Counted from the first letter of the stretch, positions 1 through 7,112 are shown. The stretch is DNA of 10,461 bases from Gemmatimonadota bacterium (GCA_012959595.1 DUCW01000116.1:1-10461); one strand, 5' to 3'. Notes: a model not told the origin generated them from the letters alone. Made by a program: numbers and translations.

Positions 1-1120
1 CATCCAAATCCTTATCCCAATTAAATGGAATATCCAAAACACTCTGATCCTTTTCATCTGGCTTAGCTATAGCCTTGAAAACCAAAGCACAATCTTCAAC
101 AGTTCGGCAGATTGGGCCTAAGCGGTCTCCCGTCCACCTCAGAGTCATCGCCCCAAAACGACTAACTCGACCGTAGGTAGGCCTCAGGCCTGAAGCGCCA
201 CAGGCCACGGAGGGGCTCAAGATGGATCCACTAGTTTCTGTACCTATGGCAAAAGCAACACACCCAGCTACCGTAGCAGACGCAGGACCTGCAGAAGACC
301 CACTGGATCCGCTATTTGAGTTCCATGGATTTCTTGTCCGTCCTCCAAACCACCGATCACCACTGGCCAGTTCCCCTGTCGTCAACTTAGCTATTAGGAC
401 TGCTCCTGCCTCTCTTAGAAGAGTTACAACAGTCGCTTCATAATCGAACCGCTGATCCTTAAATGCGTTAGAACCCCAAGTTGTTGGGTAATCTCTCACA
501 GCTAGAATGTCCTTCGCTCCCCAAGGCAACCCGTGCAAGGGTCCTCTGTAAAAACCTCTGCGGATCTCTTCATCAGCCTTCTGGGCTTCACTTAAGGCCA
601 AATCATCGAGGAAGGTGACTGTATTGTTGAATTTTGGATTGTACCGTTTCAGTCGATCAAGGTACATCTCTGTCAGTTCAACCGAACTCACTTCCTTACT
701 CTTCACTAATTGGGCCAATTTCGCCACTGGCCAAAAAGCTACATCCTCCAGGTTCTCTGGTCTTTTCAGGTCTGAGAAAGAGCTTACACGAAAAGGCCTT
801 TCTACCATGTCAATTTGCATCCCTGGAACAATCGTACTGAAATGAATGGGAGGGGCCACTCCGTTTTCCAATTTGTATTCTCTCAATTCAGTATAGCCCT
901 GCAGGTTCCTATTCACTCCTTCTACCAAGGCTTCAGCTTGATCGTCCGTAAGGTCTAATCCTGATAGTGCACTGGCATCACGAATCATGGCCAAGGTCAC
1001 TTCATGCGTTTGAGAATCTAGCATCTTGGACCAAATTAAACCGGGTAAAAGCGTAGAGCTCAACCCGACTCCTGAGAAATAACCTAGAAACTTCCTTCGG
1101 CTTGAAGCTCCAAAGTCCAT
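1..1120 (-). CDS. Tat-exported amidase-signature hydrolase, 3' end outside window
   Basis: Translating the minus strand from the ATG at 1120-1118 gives 373 uninterrupted codons running off the window edge. Residues 6-14 (SSRRKFLGY) followed by a hydrophobic stretch form a twin-arginine signal, so the enzyme is probably exported folded. Residues 14-150 are a helical N-terminal extension. The amidase-signature core starts around residue 120 and shows PLHGLPWGAKD (Lys203), an NPW..SGSSAG loop (264-278; Ser275 as cis-Ser) and GTETSGS (293-299; Ser299 as nucleophile); spacings of 72 and 24 residues fit the family's Ser-cisSer-Lys triad. LRPTYGRVSRFGAM and LGPICRTVEDCA follow as in GatA-like amidases. 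The family hydrolyses amide bonds; the substrate here is unknown. As it is exported and has a long N-terminal extension, it is unlikely to be the GatA subunit of tRNA amidotransferase. The start is supported by AAGGAGG seven bases upstream. Roughly the C-terminal quarter to third is missing from the window. Confidence 0.9.
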   Translation of the reverse strand, partial: MDFGASSRRKFLGYFSGVGLSSTLLPGLIWSKMLDSQTHEVTLAMIRDASALSGLDLTDDQAEALVEGVNRNLQGYTELREYKLENGVAPPIHFSTIVPGMQIDMVERPFRVSSFSDLKRPENLEDVAFWPVAKLAQLVKSKEVSSVELTEMYLDRLKRYNPKFNNTVTFLDDLALSEAQKADEEIRRGFYRGPLHGLPWGAKDILAVRDYPTTWGSNAFKDQRFDYEATVVTLLREAGAVLIAKLTTGELASGDRWFGGRTRNPWNSNSGSSGSSAGPASATVAGCVAFAIGTETSGSILSPSVACGASGLRPTYGRVSRFGAMTLRWTGDRLGPICRTVEDCALVFKAIAKPDEKDQSVLDIPFNWDKDLD

Positions 1121-1186
1121 GGGCGAACCTCCTTATCTATAGCTAAAAATAGGTTTGCTAATACCCAAGGATGCGAAACAAAAGTG

Positions 1187-1211
1187 AACATCGCTAGGTT
1201 TTAGCAATGTT
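1187..1211. repeat. Inverted repeat, possible operator in divergent intergenic region
   Basis: Arms AACATCGCTA (1187-1196) and TAGCAATGTT (1202-1211) are complementary at 9 of 10 positions and separated by the 5-base loop GGTTT. The right arm covers the -35 element of the candidate plus-strand promoter (1201-1206), and the dyad lies about 70 bases upstream of the divergent amidase start. A regulator binding here could affect both genes. No gene is transcribed into it from the left on the plus strand, so a terminator role is unlikely. The dyad itself is seen directly; operator function is inference. Confidence 0.4.
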
Positions 1212-1229
1212 GGTTTTCTGGATTATAAT
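1201..1229 (+). promoter_or_regulatory. Candidate sigma70-type promoter for the Asp-box protein gene
   Basis: TTAGCA (1201-1206), a 17-base spacer and a perfect TATAAT (1224-1229) form a sigma70-like promoter pointing toward the gene at 1363. The -35 matches TTGACA at four of six positions. Transcription would start near 1236 and give a 5' leader of about 125 bases. The host's own promoter consensus is unknown, and some related phyla use a different -10/-33 pattern, so the call is tentative. Confidence 0.35.
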
Positions 1230-1266
1230 TCCAACGCCTTGTCATTTGTGTGATCAAGGGAACATT

Positions 1267-1366
1267 ATGCTTCATGAGGAAGGGATTTGGTCCAACTATT
1301 CAGGACAATATTTGGGAAAACCCAGGGTCGGTTTATCAATTTAATCCTGTAAGGATAATTTCATGA
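1267..1366 (+). other. Two tiny overlapping ORFs in the leader of the Asp-box protein gene
   Basis: A 25-codon ORF (ATG 1267, TAA ending 1344) is preceded by AGGGA at 1257-1261 with a 5-base spacer. A second, 30-codon ORF in another frame starts at ATG 1274 and ends in a TGA at 1364-1366 that overlaps the ATG of the downstream gene as ATGA. Neither peptide resembles anything I recognise and neither has a signal peptide. They could be leader peptides coupling translation to the downstream gene, or chance ORFs; ORFs of this length occur by chance often enough that I keep confidence low. Confidence 0.15.
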
Positions 1367-4300
1367 AAATGGTTCGACAAATTACCAAGGCCAGTTTAGT
1401 TCTTTTTCTGGTTACCCTTCCGTTTTTAGCTTTTGCTAATCCACCAGCCGACCTTTTTCCACCCCTTGAATGGCGATCTATCGGACCCAATAGAGGCGGG
1501 CGGTCAATCGCAGTCGCTGGCCACGAAAATCGTCCGAATGAATACTATTTCGGTGCAACAGGAGGAGGACTCTGGAAGACAGAAGATGGCGGATCCTCCT
1601 GGAATCCTGTCACTGACGGTCATCTTGGAAGTTCTTCCATCGGGGCAGTAGCAGTTTCCCGTTCCAATCCTGACATCGTCTATATCGGTATGGGTGAAGG
1701 ACAGCTCAGAGCAAATATTCTGCAAGGAGATGGGATTTATAGATCCAGTAATGCTGGAAAGACATGGACACATATAGGCTTAAGAGAAACCAAGACGATA
1801 AGCAGAATACGAGTGCATCCTTCAGATCCAGAACACCTATATGTGGCGGCACTGGGCTCCCCGTTTGCCAGTAATACCGACAGGGGAATCTTCAGAACTA
1901 CAAACGGTGGGGAAACATGGGATAAAATACTTTATCGAGGGGAAGACTCGGGTGCTATTGATTTAGCAATGGACTCTAAAGATCCTGACGTACTCTATGC
2001 TACTTTTTGGCAAGTATATAGGAGGCCATGGAAGTTATGGAGTGGCGGAGAAGGATCTGAAATCTTCAAATCCACAGACGGTGGAACGACTTGGGAAAAC
2101 CTCACGGAAACCCCTGGATTCCCCAGAGGACCCCTGGGGAAAATAACCGTCACTGTTTCTGGCTCTGATTCCCAACGGATTTGGGCGAACGTAGAAGCGA
2201 ACCGAGGTGGGCTCTACATGTCCGACGATGCTGGCTCTAGCTGGAATCTAATTAATGACCACAGAGACCTGTGGCAGAGAGCTTTCTATTTTCAGAGGAT
2301 CGAAGCTGATCCGATTGATGTAAATACGATATACGTCTTAAATTTTGAACTGCTTAAATCTACCGATTCAGGAAAGAGCTTTACGTCCATTCCAGGAACG
2401 CATAGTGACCACCATGACCTGTGGATAGACCCAAATAACCCATCACGAATGATTAATGGTAATGATGGAGGAGGAGTCATTACTGTAAACGGTGGCCAAA
2501 CTTGGACGCATATGAGGTACCCGACTGCTCAAATATATCGTCTCGCTACCACCGCAGACTTTCCGTATCACGCCTGTGGTGCACAGCAGGATAATACAAC
2601 GGTATGTGTTGCATCAGAAGGTACCCACTTGAGAAACCCCAGGGGTCAAAGTCAAGATTGGATGTACGCAGTAGGAGGTGGTGAAAGCGGATACGTAACG
2701 CCACACCCAGTCAACCCGGATATTTTTTTCGCGGGTGCAACTAATACCCTGACAAGATACAATCGCAAAACTGGACTTTCATTCGACATACAGCCCTACC
2801 CAAGAATTGTAATGGGAGAACCAGCAGAATCTATGCAAGAAAGGTGGAACTGGACCTATCCAGTAACCATTTCTAACACAAACCATGAAGTTTTGTATGT
2901 AGGATCTCAGTATCTATGGAAAAGTGACGACGAAGGGAAGACTTGGAACAAAATCAGTCCAGACCTCACAAGAGCTGACCCTGAAACCCTAGAAGATTCT
3001 GGCGGACCTATAGTAAAGGATCAAGATGGTCCGGAAATTTATGGTACCATTTATAGTATAGGAGCCTCTCACTTCGATAATAAAGTTATTTGGACTGGTT
3101 CGGACGATGGCTTGGTGCACATGACACTAGATGGAGGGCAAAGTTGGACCAATGTAACTCCAGCCAATTTACCTCCACATACGCGTATCACTGTGATCGA
3201 AACATCCAGACACACGCCTGGGTCTGCTTTCCTCTCAGGAATTCGATATGAAATGGATGACCGATCGCCTTACTTGTGGAAAACATCCGACTACGGGGAA
3301 ACCTGGGATTTTATAGTCAATGGTATAGGCACCGATGATTTCACAAGGGTGATTAGGCAAGATACAAAAAACCCGAACGTACTGTATTCGGGCACTGAAA
3401 CTGGAGTCTATATCTCATTCGATCAAGGAGGCAACTGGCACTCTCTTTCCCTGAATCTGCCCACAGTTCCTGTTACGGGCCTGATTGTAGAGGAAAGAGA
3501 TCTGGTAATCTCTACCCATGGAAGATCTTTCTGGATTCTTGATGACATTGAAACTCTGCGCCAAATCGATCCATCTCTTGGATCTTCTCGAGACCACCTT
3601 TTTAAACCTGCAGATGCAATTAGAAGAACAGTGCCAGCTATAATTGACTACCAACTTGAGAGTGGAAACACACAGGTAAGTTTAGAGATTTTAGACTCGG
3701 AAGGCCGACTTGTGACAACCTTAGTAAACAGAGATGGACAAGCTCCAGGATTCTATCGTGAAGAATGGGATCTGAGGTATCCCGGTGCTATCACATTTCC
3801 TGGGATCGTTTTAGAGGGCGGGAATCCTGCTGTTGGACCCTGGACGCCTCCCGGGATGTTCCAGGCTCGCTTAACGATCGGCGATCAACAAATGACACAA
3901 ATCTTCCAGGTCCGAAAAGACCCTCGCCTGTCGAACGTATCCGAAGCCGACCTTTTGGCACAACACAACCTCGCACTGAGCATCCGAGATCATGAAAGTT
4001 CAGCCAACCAACACGTGATTAGCATCCGAGATCTTAAGTCTCAAATAGCAGACAGAATATCTAACTCTAGAAACCGATCCTTAGGTGCGATGGCCAGTAT
4101 TTTTAGCGAGAAAATTAGTCAAATAGAAGGGGAACTGTATCAGGTATTGAATCAAAGTCCTAAGGATAAAATTGCTTTTCCTATTAAACTTAATGACAGA
4201 CTTACTGGATTGCGATCACACCTAGAGCGAGGAGACGGGCTCCCACCAGAAAGCTTTTCGAAAGTCTTTGACGAATTATCGGCTGAGTTAGAAATGCAAC

Positions 4301-4413
4301 TCAAATTACTCGCTGAAATCATGGGGGATGAATTTTCCACTCTGAATCAGGCGTTAGAAAATGCTGGTTTGAACCCCCTAGAAAGACCTGATGTGTACAC
4401 TCCGGCTAACTGA
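1363..4413 (+). CDS. Secreted Asp-box (BNR/sortilin-like) beta-propeller protein
   Basis: A 1016-residue protein with a Sec signal peptide (residues 1-25, AFA before Asn26). Eleven Asp-box motifs of the S/T-x-D-x-G-x-T/S-W type occur at about residues 73, 128, 179, 237, 287, 333, 374, 521, 588, 641 and 685, roughly 50 apart, the pattern of propeller blades seen in sortilin/VPS10-like and BNR-repeat proteins. Family hallmarks include the WRSIGPNRGGR start, a histidine-rich HSDHHDLWIDP segment near 347-356, GNDGG (366-370) and STHGRSFWILDD (717-728). Residues 770-850 resemble a FlgD-like Ig fold (EILDSEGRLVTTL) and 860-1000 look helical. The only cysteines, Cys405 and Cys415, could form a disulfide. 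These proteins are often annotated glycosyl hydrolase, but no catalytic residues are evident and the activity is unknown. Length is normal for the family. The start has AAGGA (1351-1355) seven bases upstream; Met3 is a less likely alternative. Confidence 0.93.
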   Translation: MKMVRQITKASLVLFLVTLPFLAFANPPADLFPPLEWRSIGPNRGGRSIAVAGHENRPNEYYFGATGGGLWKTEDGGSSWNPVTDGHLGSSSIGAVAVSRSNPDIVYIGMGEGQLRANILQGDGIYRSSNAGKTWTHIGLRETKTISRIRVHPSDPEHLYVAALGSPFASNTDRGIFRTTNGGETWDKILYRGEDSGAIDLAMDSKDPDVLYATFWQVYRRPWKLWSGGEGSEIFKSTDGGTTWENLTETPGFPRGPLGKITVTVSGSDSQRIWANVEANRGGLYMSDDAGSSWNLINDHRDLWQRAFYFQRIEADPIDVNTIYVLNFELLKSTDSGKSFTSIPGTHSDHHDLWIDPNNPSRMINGNDGGGVITVNGGQTWTHMRYPTAQIYRLATTADFPYHACGAQQDNTTVCVASEGTHLRNPRGQSQDWMYAVGGGESGYVTPHPVNPDIFFAGATNTLTRYNRKTGLSFDIQPYPRIVMGEPAESMQERWNWTYPVTISNTNHEVLYVGSQYLWKSDDEGKTWNKISPDLTRADPETLEDSGGPIVKDQDGPEIYGTIYSIGASHFDNKVIWTGSDDGLVHMTLDGGQSWTNVTPANLPPHTRITVIETSRHTPGSAFLSGIRYEMDDRSPYLWKTSDYGETWDFIVNGIGTDDFTRVIRQDTKNPNVLYSGTETGVYISFDQGGNWHSLSLNLPTVPVTGLIVEERDLVISTHGRSFWILDDIETLRQIDPSLGSSRDHLFKPADAIRRTVPAIIDYQLESGNTQVSLEILDSEGRLVTTLVNRDGQAPGFYREEWDLRYPGAITFPGIVLEGGNPAVGPWTPPGMFQARLTIGDQQMTQIFQVRKDPRLSNVSEADLLAQHNLALSIRDHESSANQHVISIRDLKSQIADRISNSRNRSLGAMASIFSEKISQIEGELYQVLNQSPKDKIAFPIKLNDRLTGLRSHLERGDGLPPESFSKVFDELSAELEMQLKLLAEIMGDEFSTLNQALENAGLNPLERPDVYTPAN
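3979..4033 (+). repeat. In-frame 13-bp direct repeat inside the Asp-box protein gene
   Basis: AGCATCCGAGATC occurs at 3979-3991 and again, identically, at 4021-4033, exactly 42 bases (14 codons) apart. Both copies encode Ser-Ile-Arg-Asp, at residues 873-876 and 887-890 of the helical C-terminal region. It may be the remnant of a small in-frame duplication or a heptad-type (2 x 7 residue) helical repeat. Confidence 0.5.
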
Positions 4414-4452
4414 TCTTTGACGCAACAGCTAACAAATCAACTCCAATAGAAT

Positions 4453-4490
4453 GATCTAGATAGTTACTGCAGACTTGCTGTAGTGAGATC
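4453..4490 (+). repeat. Intergenic hairpin without T-tract (4414-4537 gap)
   Basis: Bases 4464-4472 pair with 4478-4486 (nine pairs, two of them G-U, around the core ACTGCAG/CTGTAGT) with a 5-base loop. An outer GATCT (4453-4457) can pair with AGATC (4486-4490), competing for A4486. No T-run follows on the plus strand, so it is not a classical intrinsic terminator. It lies 50-85 bases before the EF-hand gene and could be an RNA-processing or attenuation element, or a protein-binding dyad. Confidence 0.35.
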
Positions 4491-4537
4491 CGAGTCACAG
4501 TATGAACTAGGAGAAGCAAATCCACAGGAGAAATTAT

Positions 4538-5185
4538 ATGACAAAGTTATTTCAAGTCAGCTGGCTAATAATGCTTTGCAATATTTTCGTGTCTGTTAAT
4601 GGACAGGCACAGGAAACCAGTGCTTCTCACCGGCATATGGGCCACTTAGCAGACGCTTTTAGGGGGACTCCAGAGGGGATGGGGCTCCTTCCAACAGCTA
4701 TAGCTGAAGCTGAAATAGCAGCTCGCCACGCATCTTTGGCAACTAGTGATTTAACTGATCTTGCATCAATGCAACGTCACGCCGGACACGTGTTACATGC
4801 TCTAGAAGGTGGAGAAGGCCGACCCGGTCTTGGTTACGGCCTCAAGAAAGCAATGCAAGGGGTCATCGCACATATAGAAATGGCTGCAAATGGAGAAGGA
4901 GCCTCTCAGGGTGTCGTCACGCATTCGAATCACGTTGCAACCTCATCACAAAATACCTTGCAAAGAGCTGACTTGATCATCGATCACTTAAGGAAGATAC
5001 AAAATACTGATTCAGCGGCTGAGGCTGGGCAAATCACAGAGGAAACTGCGACGCTTACCGAGCTGCTGCTCGGAGGATTTGATAGTAATGGCGACGGTCG
5101 AATCAGCTGGCAGGAAAGTGAAGGTGGCCTGCAGCAAGCTGAGCAGCACATGAATATCATGAAAAGAGGCGAAGGAATGCCTTAG
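4538..5185 (+). CDS. Secreted histidine-rich helical protein with C-terminal EF-hand
   Basis: A 215-residue protein with a Sec signal peptide (about residues 1-24). The mature part appears mostly helical and carries histidines in clustered spacing: HRHMGH (31-36), His64, HAGHVLH (81-87), His112, THSNH (128-132) and His150. A canonical 12-residue EF-hand loop, DSNGDGRISWQE, occupies 182-193, with Asp182, Asn184, Asp186, Ser190 and Glu193 as calcium-binding positions. I do not recognise a named family. The pattern suggests a helical bundle with buried or metal/haem-binding histidines and a calcium site, acting in the periplasm; this is inference. There is no CxxCH, so covalent haem c is excluded. 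AGGAG (4526-4530) precedes the ATG by seven bases. It lies 124 bp after the Asp-box gene and 65 bp before the YVTN gene, on the same strand, and may be co-transcribed with both. Confidence 0.88.
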   Translation: MTKLFQVSWLIMLCNIFVSVNGQAQETSASHRHMGHLADAFRGTPEGMGLLPTAIAEAEIAARHASLATSDLTDLASMQRHAGHVLHALEGGEGRPGLGYGLKKAMQGVIAHIEMAANGEGASQGVVTHSNHVATSSQNTLQRADLIIDHLRKIQNTDSAAEAGQITEETATLTELLLGGFDSNGDGRISWQESEGGLQQAEQHMNIMKRGEGMP

Positions 5186-5204
5186 CTAAACAAAAAGATA
5201 CTAG

Positions 5205-5230
5205 TCAGATGTGCCACAGTGGACGTCTGA
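5205..5230 (+). repeat. Intergenic hairpin between EF-hand and YVTN genes
   Basis: Bases 5205-5212 and 5223-5230 form a stem (TCAGATGT against ACGTCTGA, one T-G wobble), continuing after a one-base bulge (G5213) through CCA (5214-5216) pairing with TGG (5220-5222), with a 3-base loop CAG (5217-5219 by this count). No T-run follows on the plus strand, so it is unlikely to end transcription. It ends about 20 bases before the next ATG and may stabilise or process the operon mRNA. Confidence 0.4.
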
Positions 5231-5250
5231 GAGCAAAATAGGATTACAAC

Positions 5251-6276
5251 ATGAAAATCTATCTGGATTTACTGAAGGTGCTATTATTATCAGGTTTTTG
5301 TGTTGGGTATGCAGGAGCCCAGCAAAAAACTGTTCGAATTATCCAGACCAACGCTGCTGGCGATAACGTCCATATCATCGACCCCACAACCAATGAGGTT
5401 GTGGAAGTAATATTGGGGATGCCAATAGCTCATGGAGTTACGTCTCATCCCGATGGAAGCCGTTATTACTTCAGTAACGAAGTTGAACATACCTTAGATA
5501 TAGTCTCTAGTCAGACTCTTACAGTAATTAAGCAAATCCCTTTGAGTGGACGTCCGAATAACATAGCTATTACTCCAGATGGCCAAAAAATTTATGTGGC
5601 GATCAGAGACGATCTCAAACCAGGTGTAGACATAATCGATCTAACTGACAACCAAGTGATTAAGACAATTCACATGTTAGGTGGGGTGCACAACGTTTTT
5701 ATCACACCGGATGGCCGTCATTTAGCTGCTGGTATGATCGGAGCAGAAACTCTCACTGTTATAGATACCGAGACCGACGAACCTCTGTGGTCTATGCACT
5801 TTGACGGTGGTGTCCGGCCAATGGCATTCGAGACTAACCCAGATAACTCAACCAAAAGAATCTTTGTTCAAATCTCTAATTTCCACGGAGTTTACGTTGT
5901 TGATTTTGAACAGAAGGCTCTGATCGAAAAACTCTGGATGCCTGAGTTATCTATCTCCCAAACAGATAACGATGCACTTCAAGGTTCTCCAGGCCACGGC
6001 CTGGCCGTTTCACCTGATGGGACCCAGTTGTGGTCGACGAGCAAACCCAATGGTCACGTTTACGCCTGGTCTCTTCCCGACCTAAATTTTCTAGGAGGTG
6101 TCGCTGTAGGACATCACCCGGATTGGCTTACGATGACACCTGATGGAAGGTACTTATACGCCGCAAATGCCGGCTCCAATGATGTCTCAGTTGTCGATAC
6201 TCAAACTATGATTGAAATCGCAACAATCCCAGTGGGCCAAGTCCCAAAACGTAACCACACGGTTGTCTTCCCATGA
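5251..6276 (+). CDS. Secreted YVTN-family beta-propeller protein
   Basis: A 341-residue protein with a Sec signal peptide (about residues 1-23, AGA before Gln24). Blade signatures of the x-PDG-x-x-x-Y/L type recur at HPDGSRYYFSN (66-76), TPDGQKIYVAI (108-118), TPDGRHLAAGM (152-162), SPDGTQLWSTS (254-264) and TPDGRYLYAAN (297-307), alternating with VD-type strand motifs such as VHIID, VDIID, LTVID and VSVVD. With degenerate blades this fits a seven-bladed propeller; the length is usual. Such propellers are mainly binding scaffolds; some relatives, such as NirF-type and haem d1 propellers, bind cofactors. His248/250, His288/289 and His335 lie on blade loops, but no cofactor site can be assigned. 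TAGGA before the ATG (AGGA 5240-5243, 7-base spacer) supports the start. Its stop overlaps the start of the dihaem protein gene, so the two are probably translated together and may interact in the periplasm. Confidence 0.92.
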   Translation: MKIYLDLLKVLLLSGFCVGYAGAQQKTVRIIQTNAAGDNVHIIDPTTNEVVEVILGMPIAHGVTSHPDGSRYYFSNEVEHTLDIVSSQTLTVIKQIPLSGRPNNIAITPDGQKIYVAIRDDLKPGVDIIDLTDNQVIKTIHMLGGVHNVFITPDGRHLAAGMIGAETLTVIDTETDEPLWSMHFDGGVRPMAFETNPDNSTKRIFVQISNFHGVYVVDFEQKALIEKLWMPELSISQTDNDALQGSPGHGLAVSPDGTQLWSTSKPNGHVYAWSLPDLNFLGGVAVGHHPDWLTMTPDGRYLYAANAGSNDVSVVDTQTMIEIATIPVGQVPKRNHTVVFP

Positions 6277-7112
6277 CCCTACATAAGACAAGAAATATAC
6301 TACTGATAGTGGTTCTTTTTTGCTCGCCAAATAGCTTGTCTGCTCAACGTTCGCTGAATTTTAAAATTTTCCGAGAAACCGTAGAACCAATATTCTTACA
6401 GCCACGTGGCGGTCACGGCCCTAGCATTTCCCCTTGTGCTTCTTGCCACATAAACAGTGGGACACCTCTTAAGTTACAACCACTGCAGGAAACAGAAGAC
6501 GGTCAGGCCTACTGGTCGGAAGACCAATCCAGACAAAATTTTGAAGTTGTATCTAGGCTGGTAGTACCTGGGCAACCAGAAAGAAGTAGACTGCTCCGAA
6601 AGCCACTGTCTGTAGCAGCTGGGGGAGCAGTGTTCCACGTGGGTGGAAAATTTTGGCAAACACAGAACAATCCAGAGTGGCAACTCATCGCAACATGGGT
6701 AGGAAACAGTGACGCTCCAGCAGACCTCGCTGCATTAGAAACAACACCTTCCCCTTTAGATTTCAATTTCTTTCAAACTTGCGTCCAGCAGATTTTTCTG
6801 AACAAGCGTGAAGGCCGAATGGAATGCACCAACTGCCATGGCTCAGGCCCGCGCGGATTCGCACAAACCATTCCAGAAGATCGATCCTACTGGAATTTTG
6901 AAGAGTCACGGGAAAATTTTGAGATCATCAAACGATATGTGGAACCGGGATATCCCTTGAGGAGTCGTTTCCTGACTCACCCACTGGCACCTGAAGATGG
7001 CGGAGATAATTACCACAGTGGTGGGCGTCGATGGTTTTCGAAGGAAGATCCCGAATGGAAAATGCTGGCGGCTTGGGTCAAAGGCGAGAATGGTCGATGT
7101 CTCAGCTACTAA
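6273..7112 (+). CDS. Secreted dihaem c-type cytochrome-like protein with internal duplication
   Basis: A 279-residue protein with a Sec signal peptide (residues 1-24, LSA before Gln25). Two covalent haem c motifs are present: CASCH (55-59) and CTNCH (185-189). They sit in two copies of a domain of about 105 residues (around 32-143 and 166-269) that share the order: F-x-x-x-V-x-x-IFL, CxxCH, YW-x-x-x-x-SR-x-NFE, V-x-PG-x-P-x-RSR-L/F-L, FH/YH-x-GG-x-x-W, and PEW-x-L/M-A-x-WV. The conserved histidines in the HxGG motif (His122, His248), 59-63 residues after the haem-binding His, are candidate distal axial ligands. The fold recalls planctomycete-type PSCyt1 cytochrome domains. A role in periplasmic electron transfer is inferred. 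No clear Shine-Dalgarno is seen; the ATG overlaps the YVTN stop as ATGA, implying translational coupling. The stop lies 26 bp from the end of the convergent lipoprotein gene. Confidence 0.88.
   Translation: MTLHKTRNILLIVVLFCSPNSLSAQRSLNFKIFRETVEPIFLQPRGGHGPSISPCASCHINSGTPLKLQPLQETEDGQAYWSEDQSRQNFEVVSRLVVPGQPERSRLLRKPLSVAAGGAVFHVGGKFWQTQNNPEWQLIATWVGNSDAPADLAALETTPSPLDFNFFQTCVQQIFLNKREGRMECTNCHGSGPRGFAQTIPEDRSYWNFEESRENFEIIKRYVEPGYPLRSRFLTHPLAPEDGGDNYHSGGRRWFSKEDPEWKMLAAWVKGENGRCLSY

Noticed and set aside
222..845. Plus-strand ORFs opposite the amidase
   Set aside because: The minus strand here encodes the conserved amidase triad and loops without a break; the plus-strand ORFs have no recognisable features.
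1222..1227. TATAAT on the minus strand as the amidase promoter
   Set aside because: The hexamer exists because the site ATTATAAT reads similarly on both strands, but no -35-like sequence is found 16-18 bases upstream on the minus strand; TTGATC is 24 bases away.
1363..4413. Sialidase or glycosyl hydrolase activity for the Asp-box protein
   Set aside because: Asp-boxes are structural and shared by many propellers. I see no sialidase FRIP motif or arginine triad arrangement, so the common 'glycosyl hydrolase' label is not supported.
4417..4452. TTGACG (4417-4422) and TAGAAT (4447-4452) as a promoter for the EF-hand gene
   Set aside because: The spacer is 24 bases, far outside the 16-18 range, and no better -10 box lies at the right distance. 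Read-through from the gene upstream is equally possible.
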